Shown: positions 56,301 through 63,772 of the stretch, piece after piece
Layout: every line of letters begins with the position of its first letter
Numbering within the stretch: position 1 is the stretch's first letter
Source: Enterococcus rivorum
Lineage (GTDB): Bacteria; Bacillota; Bacilli; Lactobacillales; Enterococcaceae
Assembly (NCBI RefSeq): GCF_001742285.1
Contig: NZ_MIEK01000081.1
Location: 51,871-115,870 of the forward strand
Length of the DNA: 64,000 nucleotides
Direction of reading: 5' to 3'
The notes under the pieces: generated by a model
Database searches by the model: none
The model's input: the letters and a program-made list of their open reading frames with translations, nothing else
What the model was told of the DNA's origin: nothing
Position numbers and translations under genes: made by a program

Positions 56301-57077
56301 CCCAGTTGAATCATATCCAACTACACTTACAGTATCTTTTGTAGTAATATTTAATGACGAAACTGAAATTGAAAAGTTGGTCCCAGATACTGCAACTTTA
56401 GGTTGTAGTGTGCCGTTAACTTTTAATGCAACTTGTGTCACATCTCCTGTAACAGCCCCTGTTACATTAGCGTTACCTATATTGTATGTGCTAGTTACAA
56501 CTGTTCCTGCTGTTGCTGCCAAAATTTGCACAGCATTATTTAAGGTTTCGAACACAAAAGTATTTGTACCTGAACCATCAACATACAATACCATACTCGT
56601 TGAAGTTACAAGTGCAGGATTAATTGGGATAGAGAAAGTTCCATCTGTATTAACAGCAGCTGTAACGGTTGACAATACAGTACTTGAACTTGCTGATGCA
56701 TACAGTCTATATCTCACATACTTGGTAACTGAATAATCCGTCGTTCCTTTAATTGTTGTATCTCCTAATCGGTACGGATTGACAGAGTCAGCGACTCTAC
56801 TTTCCGAGTTAACGGGTTCGGATTGTGCTTCTTCGGCAGTACTTTCACTTTCTTGAGTTGAATTCTCAGTTGTTGCTGGAGTTGTATTCAGAGTTTGATC
56901 TCCTGACAAGTCCGCAGTATTTTCGGAATTCCCTTCTGAATCTGTTGTTGCTTTCTCTTCACTTGCTTGAGTACTTTCAGTTGCCAATACTTGTACTGGC
57001 ACAGACAATGTACTACTCATTAATAATACGGTTGAACTTAAGATCAAGCTCTTTTGAAAAATTTTTTTATTTTTCAA
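53379..57077 (-). CDS. Large secreted repeat protein, no recognisable wall anchor
   Basis: A 1232-residue protein with a signal peptide (cleavage near residue 32, VLA), a Thr/Ser/Glu-rich segment to about 100 and then about 13 beta-sandwich (bacterial Ig-like) repeats of 75-90 residues. Two repeat types can be told apart: type A (YTLGGASITGTYTG) and type B (DDYDLxKxTxVTGxWTG, then GGNFSYYAKGKI). It ends VNVISSAKSF, with no LPXTG, WxL, LysM or GW motif. It may bind the capsule or be released. The start TTG 57077 has GAAGGG 6 bases upstream; TTG 57095 is the longer option. Confidence 0.82.
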   Translation of the reverse strand: MKNKKIFQKSLILSSTVLLMSSTLSVPVQVLATESTQASEEKATTDSEGNSENTADLSGDQTLNTTPATTENSTQESESTAEEAQSEPVNSESRVADSVNPYRLGDTTIKGTTDYSVTKYVRYRLYASASSSTVLSTVTAAVNTDGTFSIPINPALVTSTSMVLYVDGSGTNTFVFETLNNAVQILAATAGTVVTSTYNIGNANVTGAVTGDVTQVALKVNGTLQPKVAVSGTNFSISVSSLNITTKDTVSVVGYDSTGKQLDEKSVVLYQGETINPYRLGDTVITGKINSNTTTKFVRSRYYATGTGASTNSASVAVNADGTFSIPISSTLITALTPGVLYVDGSTTNTFVTQTFNDKVTLLAATAGTITPDAYTFGTPNITGKFTGDVAQVALSVDGVTQPKVSVTGGTFTLPVGGLITSSNANVSVIAYDSTGKQLATASIAIKENATADPYYLGDAVLTGHVGTTGAKVVSVYVNGSGVAQDVPVNADGSFSVNVAGKITKLTDTVQVSGQLLVSGTTAFTNLRVPVLAVPASFTKVDDYDLAKATTVTGTWVGSNVAKSGVIVNGTLLGTNPTSGGNFSYYTKGKISKPTDEVYAVLYDASGTELARKQVNITDSNTGTVLPSSYTLGGASITGTYTGAVAQVALKVNGVEGQKSNVSSSDQTFNVLVNNAITNISDQASIVAYDEAGKKLDEQQVTIVEPLVGTLTVNEYTIGNPDITGTATGDITKVAVSINGKLQSKISVNATDNTFKCSVAGLITDPTDIVKVIGYDSNDQQVSEINVTVNEQSTLDVASYQIGAQYVTGFVTGNIATVGLEVNGVEKETVGIDKTRTFNLTGKGVINSKTDTVSVVGYDSEGNKLVEESVTLTDPIVTASFTQVDDYDLSKATTVTGTWTGSNVVKSGLIVNDTLVGTNATSGGKFSYYAKGKITKITDVVYAVLYDANGTEVARQQVNVTDSSTGTVLPSSYTLGGASITGTYTGAVTQVALKVNGVEGQKSNVNSSGQTFNVLVNNAITSVSDQASVVAYDVAGKKLDEQQVTIVNSAEQGPFTSLDDYDVAKSTAVTGKWTGANVAKSGLIVNGTLLGTNTTAGGNFSYYAKGKITKTTDVVYAVLYDANGAELQRKQVKVINSAAPVETASFTTVDDYNILKSTTVTGKWTGANVAKSGLIVNGTLLGTVPASGGNFSYYAKGKITKTTDVVYAVLYDANGAELARQQVNVISSAKSF
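53390..55470 (-). repeat. Near-identical internal DNA repeats of the surface protein gene
   Basis: Type B repeats at about 53390-53650, 53680-53910, 54190-54450 and 55210-55470 and type A repeats at about 53940-54190 and 54965-55215 are highly similar at the DNA level. The order B-A-x-x-B-A-B-B toward the C-terminus suggests duplication of a roughly 500-base B-A block. Recombination between copies could change the protein length. Confidence 0.75.
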
Positions 57078-57143
57078 AAATATCCCTTCTTTCAATTTTT
57101 TTAGTTCCCTGAAATAAGGTTAGTATGTATTACTCTGAATCTA

Positions 57144-57211
57144 ACATTATTATCAATGGACATTCATAATAATGTATTTCAAACAATAAGATAAGTTCCT
57201 AGGGAACTTAT
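57144..57211. promoter_or_regulatory. Two palindromes upstream of the surface protein gene
   Basis: ACATTATTAT/ATAATAATGT (10-base arms, 57144-57175) and ATAAGTTCC-TAG-GGAACTTAT (9-base arms, 57191-57211) lie 65-135 bases upstream of the start codon, where operator sites would be expected. I see no single clear -35/-10 pair among the A/T-rich options. Confidence 0.45.
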
Positions 57212-57540
57212 AGAGGTTTTTATTTAAATATTTTTGGATAAAAGGTATTCGTTAACAATATAAATCCTTACAAAAGTTATTAAAACAACAGCTATCGACC
57301 TATCTAACTATCAAATTTAAGAAAAAGAAAAGTGATAAAAAAATATTTTTCCATAAAAATTAAGAGAAAATCCACATTTTAATTTTATATATATTTTTTT
57401 AATACCTATCTAAAACACACAATCCTATCAATAATCCAAATGTTAGATACAAAAAGACTATCCTCTGTTCGTTACTAAAATATATACCCTTGAAGCGAAG
57501 CAAAACTACCTGACAGCTTTATATGAAGGCTTCTATGTAT

Positions 57541-57570
57541 AAAAAAGAGGCCATCTGTTTATCGGCCTCT
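57541..57570 (-). terminator. Minus-strand terminator behind the coding remnant
   Basis: AGAGGCC and GGCCTCT pair around an 11-base loop, followed on the minus strand by a T run. It lies 10 bases after the stop codon of the fragment at 57580. Confidence 0.7.
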
Positions 57571-57579
57571 TGAAAATAA

Positions 57580-57753
57580 CTATGGAATAATCGTTGAAAA
57601 AGTAGCAATTTCTTTTTCTGTTCGTTTGCGATTCACTTGCCCTTTCAGCATATAAGCAACAAGCATTTTTGATGAACAGCTAAGTTGACACAACATTCTG
57701 CTAAACATTCTATTCCAATCCCTCCATGTATTAATGACTGGAAAGGGGAAGCA
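57580..57753 (-). pseudogene. C-terminal coding fragment, unidentified
   Basis: A stop-free minus-strand stretch of 57 codons ends in a proper stop followed by a good terminator, but no ribosome binding site lies before its ATG codons. The last part (YMLKGQVNRKRTEKEIATF) is basic and helical. It looks like the tail of a lost gene. I do not recognise the family. Confidence 0.3.
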
Positions 57754-58097
57754 TTATCCTATTCTATAGAAGAAACTATTTATATATGTGCTCAACACAC
57801 ATTGATGGTGGTAAGAGAATCTGACAGCTCAGTTTGTCCCACGGAGGAGTTTGAGCCTTCAATAACTAATTGACCTGTAATGCTTTCTTAGGTACTAACC
57901 TCTATCAGTTTTTCATTTCTCTTTTTTAGCGGAACATAATTTCTAGTAATTCAACGACTTTCTTGGTATATGTTTTTAATAGCCATAAAAACTATCACAA
58001 GATTGAACAAATGCGGAAAATTCATATTTTTCAGGAAATTTAATCTTTCTTTAAGAACAATGATGGCACTATTACTAACATAACTAACGCAAAAAAA

Positions 58098-59246
58098 TTA
58101 ATGATAGATTCTCTTTGTAAAAATTTTCATAATCAATGGAGACATTAAAGTAGTTACTAAAATAATAGTCACAATTGGTGAATAATAGACGATATCAATC
58201 AGTTGGGCTTGATAACCAATTTGCAAGACAATCAACGCCATTTCTCCTCTTGAAATCATCCCTGAGCCAACCATTAACGCGCTGTCATTCGAAAAGCCAG
58301 CTAACTTAGCTCCCAAAAAACCACCAATTAGCTTTGTTAAAACTGCGATAATAATATATAAAAGAATAAACCAAACTTGTTTTTCAAACCCAGTGAAATT
58401 AACTTCCAGCCCAATACTGACAAAAAACACTGGAATAAACAAACTATAGCCTAAAATCTCAACATTAGAAAAGACACTCTCCTTGACTGTTGTCTGCCCA
58501 ATTGCTACACCAGCAAAAAAGGCACCAATTACAGCACTAAGTCCAACAACATCAGCCATATAAGACAAACCTAAACAAATAATCAACGAAATAATGACAG
58601 TGGAATGCTTAACATAAATTTTTTGAGAAAAATGAATCAAACCAGGGATAATCCACTTTATCAAAAAGAATAAGCTAATAAAGAATCCTAATTGTTTCAG
58701 AAGTACAATAGCAAGAGCCCCTCCATCTGTTTCCCCATCAGTGAGAAAGGATAAACCGACACTCAATAGAAAGACCACTAAAATATCATCGACAACTGAG
58801 GCACCAAGTATTGTCAGTCCTTCCTTTGAACTCATCACGTTCAACTCCTTTAACACTTCAACAGAAATACTGACAGAGGTGGCTGCCAATATGATTCCAA
58901 TAAAAAGAGATTCATTAAAAGATAGATTGAAGTTTTTTGCAAACAATCCGCCCATTGCGACTGGAAACAAGATGCCAAACAAGGCAACTAAAATTCCCGG
59001 TCGGAAGTACTTTTTCAACATTGAGAGATTACTCTCTAGACCAGCTAAAAACATGAGCAGAATGACTCCGATTTCTGAAAACTCATGAACTAGCACATCT
59101 GGATGAATCCATTTTAATCCAGCGTTACCTAATAATATCCCCACTAGCAATTGCCCCACTACAGCCGGAATTCCACATTTTTTTGAAAAATGAGCTGCAA
59201 CTGAGGTTGTAACTAAAATTAAACCTAATATTCCTAAAAAGTGCAT
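58098..59246 (-). CDS. napA: Na+/H+ antiporter, NapA type (CPA2)
   Basis: A 382-residue membrane protein with about 12 helices, nearly the length of Enterococcus hirae NapA (383). The two ion-binding aspartates are in ASVVDDILVVFLL. It exchanges sodium for protons to hold cytosolic sodium and pH. No regulator is adjacent. A long leaderless gap lies upstream, holding the small gene at 59448. Confidence 0.92.
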   Translation of the reverse strand: MHFLGILGLILVTTSVAAHFSKKCGIPAVVGQLLVGILLGNAGLKWIHPDVLVHEFSEIGVILLMFLAGLESNLSMLKKYFRPGILVALFGILFPVAMGGLFAKNFNLSFNESLFIGIILAATSVSISVEVLKELNVMSSKEGLTILGASVVDDILVVFLLSVGLSFLTDGETDGGALAIVLLKQLGFFISLFFLIKWIIPGLIHFSQKIYVKHSTVIISLIICLGLSYMADVVGLSAVIGAFFAGVAIGQTTVKESVFSNVEILGYSLFIPVFFVSIGLEVNFTGFEKQVWFILLYIIIAVLTKLIGGFLGAKLAGFSNDSALMVGSGMISRGEMALIVLQIGYQAQLIDIVYYSPIVTIILVTTLMSPLIMKIFTKRIYH

Positions 59247-59447
59247 AAAAGTTTACTCCTTTGATTAATTTAATACTAACAGTAAGAGTATCTAGTTGTA
59301 TAAACAGGTTAAGTCATCGAAATTTCTAAATTTTGACTTTTAAGCCAAGTGAATTATTTACAATCAGTTCATTCTGAAAACATGCCATAAAACCATAGTA
59401 TTCAACAATTTCCCAAACTAAAAAGGAAATAAGTATATCTTGCTTGA

Positions 59448-59591
59448 TTACCAAAAAAATACTCTATATAGGCAAGCAACACTGACCCACACAAGAAACT
59501 GATTCCGCATTGGCTCATCCGGTTTCACTTTGGAAAAATACCAAGTAAAAAAACAACCGGATAGGAACAAAATAATAAAAAAAATTCTCAT
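59448..59591 (-). CDS. Small hydrophobic peptide gene (47 residues)
   Basis: ATG 59589-59591 has the strong site AGGGGGTG and opens a 47-residue peptide. It has an N-terminal hydrophobic helix with a lipobox-like LSGC, a short charged loop KVKPDEPMRNQ and a second hydrophobic stretch ending in FFW. I do not recognise it. The strength of the site argues that it is translated. Confidence 0.5.
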   Translation of the reverse strand: MRIFFIILFLSGCFFTWYFSKVKPDEPMRNQFLVWVSVACLYRVFFW

Positions 59592-59612
59592 AATGCACCC
59601 CCTCTCATATTA

Positions 59613-59780
59613 GTGTATGATAGAAAAAGAACACCTCATTGTAACGAGAATCGGCGTCTTACATTTACTGATTACGAGGAAACTTTATTGGATAAACATA
59701 GTTTAGTACTCAAAAAACTAGAACAAGACTTTTTTACTCTTCAAACTCGAAAGTTTGTCGAGTGTACAGATTTAAAATAG
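59613..59780 (+). pseudogene. Short coding remnant with a repeated motif
   Basis: A 55-codon open stretch from GTG 59613, with no clear ribosome binding site, is Lys/Glu/Phe-rich with LTFTDYEETLLDKH. A shorter related copy lies near 60125. It looks like a remnant of a cytosolic protein. The family is unknown. Confidence 0.25.
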
Positions 59781-60561
59781 TATCAGCTGATTTACCAGAC
59801 TTCTTCGGAAAAATTTACATTCGGTGCTCTCAGTAGATTGGGTGAATAATAGAATAAAAAATAATTGGTTATCATGAAACAATTAGACTGAATTTCCTTT
59901 GTTCTTTAAATATCCTGAAGAATTACGTAGAATGACCAATGCAATTAACAGCATTCTTCTACGATTTTGAAAAACAATGTAGGCAAAGAATAGTTTTCTT
60001 TCTGATAAGACTTTAATAAAAATAATTTTTTTAGTCATGGTAGCTGTCACAAAAACAGCAAGGCAATAACCAAATTGCTTATTGATTATTGCCTCACTTT
60101 TGTCATTTCCCAGTAACAGGAAGTGTCTTACGTTTACTGGCTACAAGGAAATTTTATGTTTCAAACTAGTAAAAGAATAATCAAATTAACTAAATTCGTA
60201 AAGTTCTTGAAGAACTATTTAGATAAAAAATTCTTAGTAAACTAAACAAGCGATTTATTTATTTTTTATATAGTCACTTTTACATGTCATCACAAATTTT
60301 TTATTTCAATATAATGAATCAAGTATTAAGCTAGATATGCCAGAGAAGTGTTTAAGAAATTAAGCAATAAAAGAAATCCTTCCAAAATTGAAGTGATTCA
60401 ATTAAACAACGTTCATTTTTGAAGAGAAACTCTTTAAATTATTAATAGCTTATCAAGTTAGTCATGTATAAGGGGATGGAATCTAAAAAAATTTACTTAA
60501 CAAAACAATGTCAACTGTACTAGACCTTTTTATTTTTCAATAGAACTTTTGGGAAAATAAA

Positions 60562-60607
60562 TTACGTAAGCAAAATTTACGTAAAAATCGAGCAATAATT
60601 GTATAAT
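60562..60607 (+). promoter_or_regulatory. Promoter with two TTACGTAA palindromes before the amidase gene
   Basis: A consensus -10 TATAAT (60602-60607) has no normal -35; its place is taken by the second of two identical palindromes TTACGTAA (60562-60569 and 60577-60584). They are 15 bases apart and end exactly 17 bases from the -10. This layout fits an activator-dependent promoter of the amidase-transporter operon. Confidence 0.6.
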
Positions 60608-60636
60608 AAAACATCGAAGCTTAAGTGAGGGATATT

Positions 60637-62097
60637 ATGAAAGATGGTTTATATTACGTTACACAATTTCGAAATAAAAAATTAAGAATTAATGAATGGA
60701 TTGATGATAGAGAAAAACAAGTAAAAAAAGTAAATTCTGAATTAAATGCATTTGTAGAATTTGATGTTCGCATGATTAAAAAACAGTGCCCGATTTTAGA
60801 AAACACAAAAGCTCCTTTTTTTGGGTTGCCTATTCCTTTGAAAATGCTAGGACAAGAAAAAACAGGCATGAAATCGACATCAGGTTCTCGTTTATTAAAA
60901 AAAAATCGTGCTAATTCAACAGATAACTTTGTTAAGAAATTAGAGCAATTAGGTTTTATTCCTTTAGGAAAAACGAATGTTCCTGAGTTTGGGTTCAAAA
61001 ACATTTCAGACTCCACTATGTATGGCCCGGCTAGGAACCCTTGGAATCCTTCTTATTCACCTGGAGGTTCTAGTGGTGGAGCTGCTGGGGCCGTCGCAAG
61101 TGGATTGTTTCCGATTGCTGGTGCAAGTGATGGAGGAGGCTCTATTCGTATTCCAGCCTCTTTTTGTGGATTAATAGGTTTAAAACCAACGCGAGGAAGT
61201 ATGCCAGTAGGTCCCGTTAGGTGGCGTAGTTGGCAAGGGGCTTCAATTGATTTTGCATTAACAATTTCTATGAGAGATACAAAAATGTTATTCTATCATT
61301 TACGTGGAACAGAAAAAGCAGCTCCTTACCAAGCGCCAAAAGCTGAATGGAATCGACAATCAACAATAGAAAAAAAGGGATTGAAAATTGCTTTTTTGAC
61401 AGAATCTCCTGTTGGGACAACGGTTTCAGATGAAGCGAAAAAAGCGATTCAGAATGCAATCACACTTTTGGAGCGAAAGGGGCATGAACTAACTGAAATC
61501 TGTTATCCATTTAACGGTTACCAGTTAATAGATAGTTATTACCTAATGAATGGTGTAGAAACTGCTGCAATGTTTCATGATATTCAAAAAAAGGTTCAAA
61601 GGATACTCACTTTTTCTGATATGGAATTGATGACTTGGGGTATTTATCAATATGGTTTGAAAATAATGGCCACTCAATATACACAAGCACTTCAACTCTG
61701 GGATCAAGCATCCTATAAAATGGAACAATTATTTGAACAGTATGATTTATTATTGACACCCACAACAGCTGATACTGCACCTAAAATTAATGTTGATTTA
61801 CAAAATGAAAAGATTCGTAAAACTTTGCTAAAGGCAAAATCTTTATCTGTTACACAGTTACAAGAGCTAGTTTATAATATGTTTGAAAAAAGCCTAGCAA
61901 TGACGCCATTTACTCAGCTCGCCAATTTAACAGGTCAGCCGGCAATCAGTCTACCCACCCATATATCAAAATTAGGATTACCTTTAGGAATTCAATTCAT
62001 GGCGTCGAAAGGGAGAGAAGATTTGCTTTTCCACATAGGGGACTTGTTTGAAGAAGAGCAAAAATTCTTATTACCGAAATATTATTGTGGATCATAG
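60637..62097 (+). CDS. Amidase signature family enzyme
   Basis: A 486-residue cytosolic hydrolase of the amidase family. The catalytic triad is visible: Lys in GLPIPLKML, cis-Ser within GGSSGGAAGAVASG, and the nucleophile Ser in GGSIRIPASFCGLIGLKP. It is not GatA: no gatB or gatC is near, and it is followed by an amino-acid transporter. It probably hydrolyses an amide or peptide-like compound imported by that transporter, or detoxifies one. I chose ATG 60637 with GTGAGGG; GTG 60625 is weaker. Confidence 0.92.
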   Translation: MKDGLYYVTQFRNKKLRINEWIDDREKQVKKVNSELNAFVEFDVRMIKKQCPILENTKAPFFGLPIPLKMLGQEKTGMKSTSGSRLLKKNRANSTDNFVKKLEQLGFIPLGKTNVPEFGFKNISDSTMYGPARNPWNPSYSPGGSSGGAAGAVASGLFPIAGASDGGGSIRIPASFCGLIGLKPTRGSMPVGPVRWRSWQGASIDFALTISMRDTKMLFYHLRGTEKAAPYQAPKAEWNRQSTIEKKGLKIAFLTESPVGTTVSDEAKKAIQNAITLLERKGHELTEICYPFNGYQLIDSYYLMNGVETAAMFHDIQKKVQRILTFSDMELMTWGIYQYGLKIMATQYTQALQLWDQASYKMEQLFEQYDLLLTPTTADTAPKINVDLQNEKIRKTLLKAKSLSVTQLQELVYNMFEKSLAMTPFTQLANLTGQPAISLPTHISKLGLPLGIQFMASKGREDLLFHIGDLFEEEQKFLLPKYYCGS

Positions 62098-62106
62098 GAG
62101 GATTAA

Positions 62107-62952
62107 ATGAAGAAATTATTTTTTTGGTTAACTACCATTGCATCCGGTTTCGTTTTGGTTGCATGTAGTGTAAATGAAAATAAAACAGTAACAAACGATG
62201 AAAGTTGGAAGAGAGTAGAAAATAAAAAAAAATTAGTTGTTGCAACCTCTGGAACGTTATTTCCCTCTTCTTACTATAACAATGAAAACGAGTTAACAGG
62301 TTATGATGTAGAGATTATCGCAGAAGTCGCCAAACGTTTAGGTTTGAAGACTACTTTTAAAGAATACGATGTAGATGGTCAAATCATGTCGGTTGCCAAA
62401 GGTGAATCCGATTTGGCTGCTAATGATTTTAGCTTAACAAATGAGAGAAAGGAAAAATTTGATTTATCTTCCCCAATTAAATATTCGTTTAGTAGCATGA
62501 TTGTTAGGCAGAGCGACAACTCCGGCATAGCCTCTCTCAAGGATTTAAAAGACAAAAAAGCGGCTGGAGAACCCAATACAAATTATATGAAAATAGCAGA
62601 AAAATATGGCGCTAAATTAGTGACATATGACAATGCCACAAATAATCAATATTTGACAGATGTGGCTAGAGGACGTACCGATGTTATTTTGAACGACTAC
62701 TATCTCCAAAAAATGTCAATAGATGCATTACCAGATATTCCCGTAAAAATTTTAGAGGGTGTTTATCTCAACCCAAACGAGACTGGATTTTTAATGAAGA
62801 GAGAGAACGTTACATTGAGAAAAAAAATTAATGAAGTCTTGCAAGAAATGCGAAAAGATGGAACTATGAAAAAACTTTCTGAAGAGTATTTTCAAACGGA
62901 TGTTTCTACTAAGCCCTCAGAAAAGCTAGAAGAAAGTACTTTAGGCGAATAA
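62107..62952 (+). CDS. Amino-acid ABC transporter binding lipoprotein
   Basis: A 281-residue solute-binding protein of the amino-acid type (SBP_bac_3). Its lipobox is FVLVAC, and the fold starts with KKLVVATSGTLFPSSYYNNE. Two lobes follow, with YDVEIIAEVAKRLG and LAANDFSLTNERKE. It captures a polar amino acid or dipeptide outside the membrane. It follows the amidase gene by 9 bases and abuts the permease gene. Confidence 0.93.
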   Translation: MKKLFFWLTTIASGFVLVACSVNENKTVTNDESWKRVENKKKLVVATSGTLFPSSYYNNENELTGYDVEIIAEVAKRLGLKTTFKEYDVDGQIMSVAKGESDLAANDFSLTNERKEKFDLSSPIKYSFSSMIVRQSDNSGIASLKDLKDKKAAGEPNTNYMKIAEKYGAKLVTYDNATNNQYLTDVARGRTDVILNDYYLQKMSIDALPDIPVKILEGVYLNPNETGFLMKRENVTLRKKINEVLQEMRKDGTMKKLSEEYFQTDVSTKPSEKLEESTLGE

Positions 62953-63621
62953 ATGTATATACCGAAATTAGATTTCCAGTTAATGGTTGACTCCCTGCCG
63001 TTCCTTCTGACAGGATTACCTTACACACTAGGAATTAGTCTTATAACATTTTTAATAGGCAATATTCTTGGATTTTTTCTGGCGGTAGTAGAAATGCGTC
63101 CTTCTAAATTTTTAAAGTGGGTTACCCGTTTTTATATTTCCTTTTTACGAGGCGTTCCAGGATTAGTATTGCTATTTCTAGTGTATTTTGGCTTACCTTA
63201 CCAGTTAAATGCATTGACTACAGCATGTATATGTTTTAGTTTAACAAGTAGCGCTTTTATTGCCGAAATCTACCGAGGATCTATTTTAGGGGTTGAACAG
63301 GGACAATGGGATGCGGCTTATGCATTAGGTCTATCTTTTGGAACAGTAATTCGCAAAATTATTTTTCCCCAAGCTTTTCGAACATCTATTCCAGCATTAG
63401 GTAATGTTGCAATGGAGCTGACAAAGGGTACTTCGTTAGCCGCAATGATCACGATTCCCGATATTTTTCAAAAAGCTAAAATTGTCGGTGGAAAAACTTT
63501 TGATTATCTATCAATGTATGCTTTAGTAGCAATTATCTACTGGTTGCTTTGTTTGGTGATTGGTTTTGGACAGCGCTGGTTAGAAAAGTATTATTTAAGT
63601 ATTTATAAAGCAGACATTTGA
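62953..63621 (+). CDS. Amino-acid ABC transporter permease
   Basis: A 222-residue HisM/GlnP-type permease with five or six helices and the EAA loop reading QWDAAYALGLSFGTVIRKIIFPQA. Its start codon directly follows the stop of the binding-protein gene, so they are translationally coupled. No ATPase gene follows. The transporter is therefore incomplete locally, and the energy subunit must be encoded elsewhere or has been lost, perhaps with the insertion of the element downstream. Confidence 0.93.
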   Translation: MYIPKLDFQLMVDSLPFLLTGLPYTLGISLITFLIGNILGFFLAVVEMRPSKFLKWVTRFYISFLRGVPGLVLLFLVYFGLPYQLNALTTACICFSLTSSAFIAEIYRGSILGVEQGQWDAAYALGLSFGTVIRKIIFPQAFRTSIPALGNVAMELTKGTSLAAMITIPDIFQKAKIVGGKTFDYLSMYALVAIIYWLLCLVIGFGQRWLEKYYLSIYKADI

Positions 63622-63694
63622 CTAAACAGATTAATAGTATTAATTTTTATTTTATTCAATTCGTAGCTGATATTGTATTTCTAATAATTAAAAT

Positions 63695-63724
63695 TTTTTT
63701 GCTAGGTAAATACCTAGCAAAAAA
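63695..63724. repeat. Perfect 14-base palindrome near the transposase end
   Basis: TTTTTTGCTAGGTA and TACCTAGCAAAAAA are perfect arms two bases apart. T runs sit in the outer end of the 5' arm and not after the stem, so it is not a classical terminator. It lies between the permease gene and the transposase end, about 50 bases from the latter's stop codon, and might mark the element boundary or its target. Confidence 0.5.
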
Positions 63725-63772
63725 TGGTCGAGTTTGTGGCAACCTACTTATTTTTTCTTTTGAAAGAGCTTT

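Larger units (their letters stand above)
57078..58097. other. 1-kb gap with palindromes, a terminator and a coding remnant
   Basis: Between the surface protein and napA genes there are two palindromes (57144-57175, 57191-57211), a 300-base A/T-rich stretch, a minus-strand terminator (57541-57570) behind an unidentified coding fragment (57580-57753), and no complete gene I can support. Confidence 0.5.
59247..60636. other. 1.4-kb gap with one small gene and decayed repeats
   Basis: Besides a 47-codon gene (59448-59591) the gap holds two related pieces. The first reads RRLTFTDYEETL (about 59652-59690, in a 42-codon open tail to 59780). A second copy near 60125-60160 reads KCLTFTGYKEIL. There is also a hairpin (60060-60095: AGGCAATAA/TTATTGCCT). 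At its right end are the promoter and palindromes of the amidase operon. The repeats suggest a duplicated and then decayed gene. Confidence 0.45.

Noticed and set aside
57685..57873. A 62-codon plus-strand frame (TTG start) reading CINDWKGEALSY
   Set aside because: It has no ribosome binding site and no recognisable family, and it overlaps the minus-strand fragment that ends in a real terminator.
60637..62097. GatA subunit of the glutamyl-tRNA amidotransferase
   Set aside because: No gatB or gatC lies nearby, the neighbours are transporter genes, and the N-terminus differs from GatA.
63695..63724. The perfect palindrome read as a terminator of the permease operon
   Set aside because: The T run is in the 5' arm and A residues follow the stem on both strands, so it lacks the 3' U tract needed for intrinsic termination.
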